This document shows, one piece after another, positions 9,550-18,046 of a stretch of 21,257 nucleotides of DNA. How positions within the stretch are numbered: position 1 is the stretch's first letter; every line of letters starts with the position of its first letter. Both the position numbers and the translations under genes were made by a program. The stretch comes from Botryllus schlosseri (lineage: Eukaryota; Chordata; Ascidiacea; Stolidobranchia; Styelidae): assembly GCA_000444245.1 (NCBI GenBank), contig ATSW01000204.1, positions 1 to 21,257 on the forward strand, read 5' to 3'. Below the pieces are notes generated by a model. The model did no database searches. It had not been told where the DNA came from and was given only the letters and a program-made list of their open reading frames with translations.

Positions 9550-11096
9550 TTCGGGTATTTCAAACCTTTCATACCGAGTCAACGCATCTTTGGTGGAATT
9601 TCAGGCCGCTTTTATCTGACTTTTGGCCTCCTAGGCCCTAGATGATATTTGCTTCCAATTCCAATATTGATTTGTTCATACTATAGTTCAAGGAAATAGT
9701 GCTTTTGAGCGCAAATTACCGTTAGTAAACACAGATTGCTACGTGACCCCGTACACGTACGGCGTGTTAGTGCCGTATTCTGATTTCATTAGGTGACAAC
9801 AGCCTATTGAAGACGGCCAATCTCCGTGACAAGCTGGAAATGATCATGCCATAACACTGGCTGGCAATGCAGAAAATCGTAATCGCCGCATCCGGTGGCT
9901 GTTCGCAACCTGCGACCTCCAATGTATTATTCTGGACACGAGCGTGATTGCCACGATCTAACCACATCTAGTAATAAAAACAAACTAAGTCCCTTCGGAG
10001 AAACTTTAACGAAGCAGCAGCGCCACCAGGCGTGTGTAACAAACTATCTTAAGCCTCACCTACGGGATTCGACAGATCGATGAGACAAGAAATTACACCA
10101 TACCGCTAAATATACAGTATCAGTCGCCAAGGTAACTGATATACTGCTTGCAAGCTACCGGTATACTTCTATAAGCTTCCGTCGTACTGTAGTATACACG
10201 CGAACGACATAATTACAACACACAGCAAACGCACAAAAATAAAGCACAATCTCAACGGAATTCAATACTGCGCATTTGGCAAAACCACTGCAAAAATGGG
10301 TGGCACACTACATCGTGCACGCGACCCATACCCGTTTCACGCTAATCCACAGGCTGCAAAACCAGAAATAAACATAATCACCATTTTACAACACACCACA
10401 TTCGGTATACATTAGGAATGCGATCAAAACTAGGCTATAGATTACGATTTCTTTTATCTACCCTACACACTTGTTATACTAAATAACATAGTCAATTCTC
10501 GCTACTAATGGCTTTTAGAAACCACAAATCACCACCATGAGATCGCAGCAATGTCGTGGATAGCTACATCTGTCGACCCGAAGCGAAATATCCAACACAC
10601 CTCGAAACCCACTTTATTATAAATCTGATGGCGATGTCACCAATCTTTCAAAAAGCTTTAGTCCATACTTCACCAAATACAGGCCTACTAATACTACCAA
10701 CGCATCACTGTTAATGGCAAAAAATGGCAGAATCGTTCAGGACGCAAAAGTTGGTAACAGATACACTCCGAGCGAAAAGATGTGTATTCGCACCATAATT
10801 TATATCGCGGTCAAAAATGAAACGTGACTACGTGCATAGCTTCCTACGTACAAGCATAATTTGGATTAACATGTTGTGTTTGATTTATACCATTGTGTAG
10901 GTCTGAGGTAGGTTATGCTTTCGTGTGTAACACGGCCCACGGGTATATATTTACACCAGAATATCACGGGTGGTACACGGGTGTCAGCACCCACTTTTTC
11001 CGCTAAGAATGTAATGCGGTGATAGCCGTATATCCCGTATACGTCGCTCCGGTATTACAAGCGTTTAAAACGTGCGACAGGACTAAAGTAACTCAC
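9550..11096. other. Probable intron or downstream part of the SLF1-like gene; no secure exon
   Basis: This region follows the last secure exon in transcript direction, so it should contain intron and possibly further exons of the same gene. One 46-nt candidate (10060-10105) has a good donor and fitting phase but is too short to identify. No other coding signal is clear. Confidence 0.35.
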
Positions 11097-11298
11097 GTTT
11101 GCAAGCAGCGAAGTCACGTACGACGACCGCAAATGCGGCACGTCTCGCAATTCCGGCCGGAGCCTGAGCATCGCTTGATAGCCGACCGAGACGAGTACGT
11201 GCGTGACGCTCCCCTCTTCGTAACTGCCCGGCGGGTCGACGCCGCCGACGCAGGATGCCGTGATGTCGAGGGTCTTGGCGCCGCCTGCTTCCAGGATC
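11097..11298 (-). CDS. SLF1: SLF1-like gene, internal exon (BRCT domain 2)
   Basis: This 202-nt exon contributes one base of the split arginine and then 67 codons. The acceptor is GATTCTTGCAATTCAG and the donor is GCAAAC|GTGAGT. Codon third positions are mostly G or C, far above the surrounding DNA. The peptide runs RILEAGGAKTL (helix 1 with the Gly-Gly turn typical of BRCT), a loop rich in Gly, Pro and Asp, VTHVLVSVGY (the THVLV strand) and VPHLRSSYVTSLLAN (the terminal helix, where many BRCT domains carry Trp but SLF1 has an aromatic YL position). Human SLF1 has RVLEAGKANVI and ITHVIAS here. In the family this tandem BRCT unit binds phosphorylated RAD18, and through SLF2 it brings SMC5-SMC6 to DNA lesions in the nucleus. 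TOPBP1-type BRCT repeats also read GWKV...LLEAGGAKV, so TOPBP1 is the main alternative. The exon ends on a codon boundary; the following exon is not securely located. Confidence 0.85.
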
Positions 11299-11787
11299 CT
11301 GAATTGCAAGAATCGCGAGAGCATAAGTTCGTTGAAGGAAAATCAGACATGATGTCGTTGGTGATCTTATAGGATGTTTAGTAAATTTATTTTGTTCTGC
11401 ATCGTATATTTGACAACGAAACAATTGCATGGAGTTGACAGTAAAAGTTTTTTATTCATATAATTATTATATAAAAAAGGGTTACTTTTTGAAAAGCCCT
11501 AATGGCAATGCGTTCATTATTTCGTTAACCCGGTATTTGTGAGGTTCCATCTCGAATTAAAACCGATTACGGCAGGTCGAAACAGCTCGATATGCAAGCC
11601 CAATTCGCATGGTAGCATACATTTCGAAATCCTTTATTACTGTTAACATTGTCATTAAAATCAGATTTTGCAAAACCTCTTAATACCAACTTGAACCTTT
11701 CAAGGGGCATTAATGACGGTACGCTTAATCATCAAAAAGCGACTTGGCCGCGCATAAAGAGGATCTTTTGATGAATTTGGTCTCGTA

Positions 11788-12370
11788 CCAGGCAGACTCG
11801 GGTAATAAATATGATTCTGGTTGTATAATTAGACTCAATTAGAACGAAATGGCAGTAATGTAATTTGTGAAATGTTTATTTGCGCCAATTCTAATTCTAA
11901 TCTAATTTGTGAAATGTTCCTGGTTTTCCTGAAAATGCTACAGCGCTGCATAGTCAGTGCGAAACGAGCCTAGCTTGCTGCACAGACATTTGATACTCTT
12001 ATGTTATAACAAAGAAATCTTATTTGACATGAGATTGACTTCATTCAGTGTTCAGGTCCTGGTGAATTCAGTAATGCTAAGTTGAAATTTAATTTGGAAA
12101 GAAACTGTGTAGCAATAGTTATAATTCTAATCTAATTTGGAAAAACTGTGTAGCTGTAGTAGTAATTCCAATCTAGTTTCGAAAACCTGCGTGACTGTAG
12201 TTGTAATTCTAATCTAGTTTGAAAAAATATGTGTTACTATCGTTGTAATTCTAATCTGATTTGGAAAAATGTGTAGTTCTAATTTTAATTCTAGGCTAAT
12301 TTGGTAAAAGTGTGTAGCTATAATTCTAATTCAAGTTCAAGTTTTCTAGTTGTCCTAGTTTGATATCTGG
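11788..12370 (-). mobile_element. Dispersed repeat family R1, copy 3, reverse orientation with tandem expansion
   Basis: This is the reverse complement of copies 1 and 2. The order seen on the plus strand is CCAGGCAGACTCGGG, AATCTAATTTGTGAAATG, CTGGTTTTCCTGAAAATGC, GTGCGAAACGAGCC, TAGCTTGCTGCACAGAC, then a tandem array at about 12090-12340. The array has roughly six units of about 41-43 bases built on AATTCTAATCTAATTTGG plus GTGTAGCTGTAG. The terminal CAGACTCGGG matches the CAGACTTGGG at the opposite end of copy 5, which suggests terminal inverted repeats. It lies in the intron between exons 13263-13372 and 11097-11298, in the sense orientation of that gene. Confidence 0.7.
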
Positions 12371-13047
12371 TTAGAGTCAGGGGTAAGGCGACAATGGTCT
12401 GTGCTATGGCTAGTCATGCAGTCATTCTTTCCGACTTTCTCGCGACTCGCCAATATATCGCTATTGATTCGGCTCCGAAACTCATTAGCTTGACCCGCGC
12501 GTTGCGCTGTTAACAGTAGGTTTTCGATTACCGGAGATTGCCGGTATCTGCATGTCAGTTGCGGCTTCGAGATGTGAGTACTACGGTACTGGAAAATAGC
12601 ACGAAATCTAATTGCAACCTACTAAAATTAAAATGATTTCGAGCTTGGAAATGTATGAATCGGTTCGATCTCTGGTAGCGGATACGCTAATTTAACTTCA
12701 ATCGAACATCATTCGGTTTCTACCATACCGAGCCTTTAAAAGCTTATATTAGTATACAGCGGAAGCCTTTACAATTCGCAGAAGAATCCGGCTGTTACAT
12801 GTTCCTACACGTGCCATCTTGTACAAAGACCGCATATTCCTCGACATGTAAATCGCCATTCACATATCACGAGAGATTAGACAACTGCCCATTACGGCCG
12901 CGTATCAATACGGTAACCATCAGCACCATTCACGAAAGCTTACATTTGGCAGGTTGCCAAAATACATGTAAATACCGCTGGTCAAATCCAGCAAATAACC
13001 CGCTGCTAACAACTAGTTGCCGGCAAAGTTAAACTACTCAAAATTGC

Positions 13048-13130
13048 GAGCTTTTCCAAATTAGGTTATAATAGGAATCATAGCTACACAATTTCTTCCA
13101 AATTAGATTAGAATTACTGAACCCGTAGCG
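13048..13130 (+). mobile_element. Dispersed repeat family R1, truncated copy 4
   Basis: Only the left part is present: GAGCTTTTCCAAATTAGG, AATCATAGCTACACAATTTC, and CAAATTAGATTAGAATTACT. The later conserved blocks are absent. It lies in the intron 100-odd bases downstream of exon 13263-13372. Confidence 0.55.
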
Positions 13131-13262
13131 TTCCAAGGAACACCGGATAAGAACCACTGCTCTATAAGTTGAAAGTAATATAAACTCAATTTTTAATCAT
13201 TCCGCTTGATCAGTAACGCTTTGACCACCTTATTTCGTGGTACACTTTTGCGGGACTGTTAC

Positions 13263-13372
13263 CTGGAGAACGCCGACGCATAGGAGGGCTCCATTACGAG
13301 GCCGACCTTCCAGCCAATAAAAGGTCGCCTGTTCCCGTCTCCGGCAATCAAATTTCTCCAGCGTTGAGGCGC
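13263..13372 (-). CDS. SLF1: SLF1-like gene, internal exon (linker and start of BRCT domain 2)
   Basis: This 110-nt exon has 36 codons plus two bases of a split arginine. The acceptor is GCCTTCGTTTACAG and the donor is CTCCAG|GTAACA. It starts APQRWR, continues through a short Gly/Asn/Arg loop and then FIGWKVGLVMEP, the first strand of a second BRCT domain. Human SLF1, from memory, has APKRWR followed about ten residues later by FHRWKVVLLV, so residue order and spacing agree. The exon starts in phase 0, as the preceding exon demands, and ends in phase 2, which the next exon accepts by completing AG|G (Arg). Two other open frames cover the same bases on the minus strand; only this one has domain matches and fits both neighbours. 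The intron to the next exon is about 2.0 kb and holds the reverse-oriented dispersed repeat 11788-12370. Confidence 0.85.
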
Positions 13373-13697
13373 CTGTAAACGAAGGCAATAACGCTGAGGA
13401 CGAGAATGTTTGTATTTTGTCCTTGGTGTTTTGCGGCATATACGCCTACTCATGCAGTGTATAGCAACATAATAAACACCTACACGCGATATGTGTAAAG
13501 AAATGTTTTCCGCCTAATGAACCATGCGCGTGAGAGACAAAAGACTCTTCTTTTTAACCACGTTTACTTTTGCTTTTGTAGTATTTGAGAAAAAGTACTT
13601 ACCGATTAGAAGAAGGCGTAGTTGCTGATCGGAATTGTTCGATCTGCGCGAGTTGAAACGACCGGACTATACTAATCCTCCCTCTAACGCTGAAATC

Positions 13698-14584
13698 CAC
13701 TGGTTCCCAACCCTTTTCGACTCATCGCCCGCTAATCAAGCTCGACACAAATTTTCGCCCCCAAATATTTACGGATCCGAAAAAGACGACACTTAAACTG
13801 GAAATTTATTCACCTAACTCTGATCGCCTGTGATTTGACTAAAAAATGTCATTTTTCGAGTATAGGTGCTCGAAAAACCAGTATCCGCGTTTACTTTCCG
13901 TTGAGTTGACCATTTTTCACGTCATATGCCAGGGTTGTAATGACCCGAGTCACTTTCTCAAAATATGGAAATGACTCGACTCGACTCGAGTCAATATGTA
14001 TATTGACTCGACTTGGACTCGAGTCATTGCGCATGACTCGAACCAAGTCACATGACTCAATAATCAAACGGTCGAGACCGGTATTTCATTGTAATTTCGA
14101 AGAACAGTAAAGTAACCACCCTATTAGGATTTCGTATATTGGTACTGGCACTTGAAAATGCGATCAGAAACTGTTAAAAGTGAGGAAAATTATCATTTTA
14201 TAAATGCGAAACATTCGATATCACCAAACAGAGTTATAGAAGTGGGTTTAACAAGACTTCAACTGGAAACTGAGCAGTCAACACAATGACTTGGACTCGG
14301 ACCCGGGTCATAATACCATGACTCGGACTCGAACCTCTGCTCGATGACTTGCACTCGGACTTGACTCGGTGGTGAATTGAAAATGACTAGACTAGATTCG
14401 AGTCAAAACTATAAAAGTGAGATTGACTTGTGACTCGGGACTTTATGACTTGGTTACAACCTGTCATATGCAGAACAAGCCGCCTTAACGTGCATTTTTG
14501 GCATTGGTAATTATATATATCTGGCTGACATTTTCTCACCGTTGTTTCCCAAAATCGCCCAGGCTCGGATCTTGGGAACCACTG
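13698..14584. mobile_element. hAT element (non-autonomous), interrupted by a second hAT
   Basis: The ends are CACTGGTTCCCAA (13698-13710) and TTGGGAACCACTG (14572-14584), inverted with one mismatch; this is the CAGTGGTTCCCAA type typical of hAT elements. The flanking 8-mers CTGAAATC (13690-13697) and CTGTAAAC (14585-14592) agree at six of eight positions, fitting an old target duplication. Removing the inserted element at 13930-14463 and one copy of its duplication leaves about 345 bp, a MITE-sized element. It lies in the intron between exons 16692-16828 and 13263-13372. Confidence 0.85.
13930..14463. mobile_element. 534-bp hAT element nested in an older hAT
   Basis: It starts CAGGGTTGTAATGAC and ends GGTTACAACCTG, whose complement reads CAGGTTGTAACC; apart from one missing G the terminal ten or so bases match. 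A perfect 8-bp duplication TCATATGC flanks it (13922-13929 and 14464-14471). The subterminal parts on both sides are built of GACTCGAGTC/GACTCGGACTCG words, and the middle is unrelated AT-rich DNA without coding capacity. The perfect duplication shows it is younger than its host element. Confidence 0.93.
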
Positions 14585-14604
14585 CTGTAAACCATTACTA
14601 CTAT

Positions 14605-14680
14605 GGCTTCGCACAATGATTCGAGTGCTCAAATCCTAATTTAGGATTGTGATCATTCGAGTCGACTACTTAGGGGTGTG
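14605..14680. mobile_element. Ac-like hAT subterminal fragment with inner palindrome
   Basis: GCACAATGATTCGAGT, then the palindrome AATCCTAATTTAGGATT, then GTGATCATTCGAGTCGA, and finally TAGGGGTGTG. If the element 14681-15837 is taken out, the join reads TAGGGGTGGGCACAATGATT, a typical Ac-type hAT start (TAGGGGTG). The motif CAATGATTYGAGTCGA recurs on the far side at 15847-15862, as subterminal repeats do. Confidence 0.5.
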
Positions 14681-15837
14681 CATAGGCGCCGAACCTGGGC
14701 ATGCAAGGCATGCCTAGACATTTCTTTAGGTATGCGGCATGCCTAGAATTCGGTTTGGCATGAATCGGAATAAACCCCGATTGTGTTATTTTGAACGAAT
14801 CGCAATGTATTTCCGTTCACGACATTGCCTGCTACCGCTTATGTGAGCGAGGTAACCCGTTGCGCGCGGCCAATTAGCTACAAGCGCGTTGCCAATTAAC
14901 GAGATTTGTCTGTGCACAATGTAACGCGACGCGATCTCCCGCTGAGATGATCGCGAAATTGTGTCATTGATTGCCGTGCGCTCGGCAATCATCGCTTGGG
15001 ACGCTTGCCTGCTTTATCGCGTCTCCGACAAGCCTAGTTTCACTCGCTTGAGCATGATGAACAATCACATTAGCAGTAGGCCCGGTGCCATCGCTGCCTG
15101 CACTATCGCATCTGCATTGGCGCACACGATATTATCGCTTGCCTACACAATTGCATCTGCAACAGGCCTGGTACGAAAGATATCATCGCTGGCCAACTAT
15201 CGCGTCTAGAGCCAAGCATGCGTTGGCTCCCATCTCTCGAGCAGCATGCGTTAGCTCCAATCTTTCGATGGCTTGGTGACAATGCCGTTAGGTGTTTGTT
15301 GGTTAGCGATTGTAATTAAAGAGCGACATCGCTGACCTGAATGACATCGAATGTCCGCAGACATGTTCGATTGTGAGTGCGCCGTGCATGCGTAAGTGAA
15401 TTCCGCTAATACCTAAACATAACCATCAGAAGATGTGTGTCAACTGTCAAGGCTTGAGTTGTAAAAGACGAGAAAGGTTTGAACAACCTGAAATCGGTGC
15501 CATTATAGAACAGATTCCATAACAACTCTGACATTTTGCCTTGCGCAAATCGTCGCCGAGGTTACGTAATACGCGTTGATAAGCGGCGTATTTAATTGTT
15601 CGCTAGCGATCAGGGACTCGCTAATTGACAGCACTTCCGGACTCGTTGACAAGCTTATAATACGCGCAAGTTTGTTAACACGAAGATATTGCATAATCGG
15701 CATTTATGCAGGCACTTAACCCTCATGAATTGATGCTATATTATCCCCAATTATCAATTCTGTCGGATCATGACGTCATTCCTGTGTGACGTCATCGAAC
15801 TCGCATGCCTAAGGAAAATTAGCGTTCGGCGCCTATG
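14681..15837. mobile_element. 1157-bp DNA transposon with 14-bp terminal repeats, superfamily open
   Basis: Perfect inverted ends CATAGGCGCCGAAC (14681-14694) and GTTCGGCGCCTATG (15824-15837) are flanked by GGGGTGTG and GGGGTGGG, seven of eight identical, as expected of an 8-bp target duplication. The inside is GC- and CpG-rich, with repeated words such as ATCGCTTGCCT, ATCGCATCTGCA and GGCATGCCTAG, and encodes no recognisable transposase; the frames of 64-82 codons at 14786-15279 are not conserved in character. An 8-bp duplication fits hAT or P; a terminus beginning CAT and a G-rich target would suit P, but this is inference. Confidence 0.75.
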
Positions 15838-15864
15838 GGGGTGGGCACAATGATTTGAGTCGAA

Positions 15865-16070
15865 GGTTACCAGTGAATTCGACACTTGATGAATGCGGCA
15901 CTTGGTGGCCCTTAATCCTTAATCTAACTATCCTTACCATAACCTCTAACTTAAAAAACCTAACCCACCCTAATCCCGAACAATAACCCAACCCTAAACC
16001 TTAACATACATTTAATACATACATACCAAATGCCTAATTCAACATGTCTAATTCACCAACTGCCGTACAC
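15865..16070. mobile_element. Small inverted-repeat element with CCCTAA-like core
   Basis: The left part has GTGAATTCGACACTTGATG and CGGCACTTGGTGG. The right part, read in reverse, has CGGCAGTTGGTGAATTAG and ACATGTTGAATTAGGC, so the two sides are imperfect inverted copies. The core (about 15910-16010) is C-rich with CCTAACCC, ACCCTAAACC and CCCTTAATCC words, a degenerate telomere-like pattern. No gene is inside. Confidence 0.5.
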
Positions 16071-16413
16071 CACAATTTACGTTCACATTCCGTTAAACAT
16101 TCATTCCCGTATATATTAAATCAAATTTCATTGTTCATGCATCGATCTCATGATAATATTTATTACATTCCCAATGCTGAACTCTACAGGTGCTGAATCC
16201 AACAGTAGCGAAGTGAGATTTTTCGTGTACTAAAATTATACGCTCCAGCCCACAAAGTCTTATAATATACTATCAATGAGAATTATTACACTTTCGATTC
16301 TTTTTCCCAACGTGAAAGCATTGAATCCTGAATAGCTCGAATCACAGCATCCAAAACAGGTACTACGAAGCTATACACATTAGTTGAAATGACAATGTTA
16401 TATTGTGATCAAC

Positions 16414-16638
16414 TCACAAAGTTGTGACAAAGTGAAATGAAATAGGTGAAGCCGAAAAGATGTGGTGTAGAGCTGGCATAAAATGTTCATATGCCATATT
16501 TGAAATTCCCATATTAACCCTACTGATGATGTCCTCATTCAGTGACACTCGGGTCAGATTCGGGACATTCATGTACTGGATTATGTCTGGCGAAGTTCCC
16601 TCAATGTTGATATCTACCCCTTCATACGATCGTTCTGA
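16414..16638 (-). other. Unassigned protein-like open segment next to an SLF1-like exon
   Basis: Directly downstream of exon 16692-16828 there is a 74-codon open segment on the minus strand, opening after a TAG that could be an acceptor. It includes IEGTSPDIIQYMNVPNLTRV and NEDIISRVNMGISNM, acidic and mixed sequence that looks more like protein than the antisense does. A good donor-like GTGAGT lies at its end, leaving phase 2. If spliced to the SLF1-like exon it would use an intron of only about 53 bases, and it would break the phase needed by the next conserved exon (phase 0). The family comparison needs no residues here. I recognise no domain. It could be an alternative exon, a fragment of another gene or transposon, or chance. 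Confidence 0.25.
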
Positions 16639-16691
16639 CTACACGACTGACGACACCTCCGCCATCAAGGGGATGTATACTCAGTACTCAC

Positions 16692-16828
16692 ACTGTATAG
16701 GCCAATTGACAGGTCATTTTCCTCCGCCCTCGGGGCATCAGACGCGGACCACTGGTAGTCTGCTTCTGGCAGCCATTTCTTCGCCTTTGCGCAGTCACAG
16801 AGATACTGAGCTTTCAGAATCCATTTTC
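16692..16828 (-). CDS. SLF1: SLF1-like gene, internal exon (end of BRCT domain 1, part b)
   Basis: This 137-nt exon completes the split glycine and adds 45 codons. The acceptor is ATTACCCTCCTAG and the donor is ACAGT|GTGAGT, a strong consensus. The peptide begins GKWILKAQYL and continues KKWLPEADYQW. The GKWI tryptophan is the signature residue of the last BRCT helix. KWLPEADYQW matches the GRWLDETTYEW that I recall from human SLF1 directly after BRCT1. About 19 residues then lead to the exon end in phase 0, close to the 16 residues of this linker in the human protein. The intron before it is about 3.8 kb and the one after it about 3.3 kb, both full of transposon copies. An overlapping plus-strand open frame (16460-16840) is its antisense shadow. 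BRCT1 from other tandem BRCT proteins is the alternative, but the linker favours SLF1. Confidence 0.85.
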
Positions 16829-16838
16829 CTAGGAGGGT

Positions 16839-17632
16839 AATAATACTGAATCTTCTTACAACTGTTGTGAATGTAATTCGGGCAAGTACACGTGTATTGG
16901 GTGAATAATTCATACATCAACTTCAGTCCGGTTATAGGATTTACGAATCGCTTGTAATCTCATGGAATCACCGACTTGGGCCCTGTGGTGAACTGGTGAT
17001 TATTAGGGCAAGTTTTTGCAACTTTTGCAACTTTTTTTACAGGCACGAGATGCCTTGATCTTGCATCCCTGAATTGTGACTTAATTGACTTAATTCGTTA
17101 CGCAAAAAGTGCGTCCGCAGTGAATGGTGTGCCTAACGGGTGGAGATGAAATGCCACGCAGCACAAGTTTTGTTGAAACTCATATGGGGGCCAATACCTG
17201 AATAGATCAGAACACCACGAGATTGCAATGCAATAAATATATATTATGGCGCACACTTAATGAAAAGTAATCGAAGACAGCTTTAAAAAGGACAGCGACA
17301 AAATGAGGGCGAGTGACGGATTAGCAAGGTCGATATATCAGATCGTGGTCCGGTAATCTAGAGCGCGCTTGTATTTTGACTTGAATATGGACGTGCTCGG
17401 CGACTGCGGAGTCTCTGTTTAGACTGAAATCAAAAGCTGTAAACGAGAGGGGTTGCCTGGACCTTTTTTAGGCCTTCATTATTTACTTTTTACTTAGGCA
17501 TGCTTAGAAATAGCCATTTCCACTGGAACTTGATTGTGAATTACGAGGCCAGTTCTCTACTACAGTTCCTGTATTTTGAGCTGGTGACTACCCAATACCT
17601 TGACCGTCTTCTCTAATCCCTAGTTGGTCATA
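16839..17632. other. Intron of the SLF1-like gene; nothing further recognised
   Basis: This lies between exons 20660-20738 and 16692-16828. There are short runs such as TTTTTGCAACTTTTGCAAC near 17010-17030, but no gene, array or transposon end that I can support. Confidence 0.4.
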
Positions 17633-18046
17633 CAAGGCAGACTTGGGTTAGCTTAAACCCTAAATTAGATTAGAATTTGAAATATAGGTTATAGCTATAC
17701 ATTTTTTGCCAAATTAGATAGATTTAGAATTACAGGTAGGAAGTTTTCCCCAAATTAGATTAGCATTAGAATTCCTAAATTCGCGAAAACTTGGAGGTCG
17801 AATCAAGTTCAGTTCGTATCGAATCAGAATTCATTCTCGCAAGCATGAGGATCGTAAATGTTTTAACAACAAGCTTGGCTCGTTTCGCACTATACAGTTC
17901 CCCTGTAGCATTTTCAGGAGAACTAGAAATTAGCTTAGAATTAAAGTATAGAAAAGTTTCTTAAATTATATTAGAATTAGTTTACCGTCATTTTGCTTTA
18001 ATTCTTGTAATTAAACAACTGGAATTATCAAATTGTCCGAGTCTGG
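17633..18046 (+). mobile_element. Dispersed repeat family R1, copy 5
   Basis: It begins CAAGGCAGACTTGGGTTAG, then AAATTAGATTAGAATT, GAATTCCTAAATTCGCGAAA, CAAGCTTGGCTCGTTTCGCA, TGTAGCATTTTCAGGAGAAC, and ends GTCCGAGTCTGG. The left CAGACTTGGG and the right CCGAGTCTGG are inverted with respect to each other, the best evidence in the window for paired terminal repeats in this family. It lies in the intron between exons 20660-20738 and 16692-16828. Confidence 0.7.

Noticed and set aside
14786-15279. Overlapping frames of 64-82 codons on both strands
   Set aside because: They lie in the GC-rich interior of the 1157-bp transposon, are built of repeated ATCGC/TGCCT words and show no transposase motif.
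16460-16840. 126-codon plus-strand frame
   Set aside because: It is antisense to a conserved SLF1-like exon and to the open segment next to it; the minus strand has the domain matches and splice sites.
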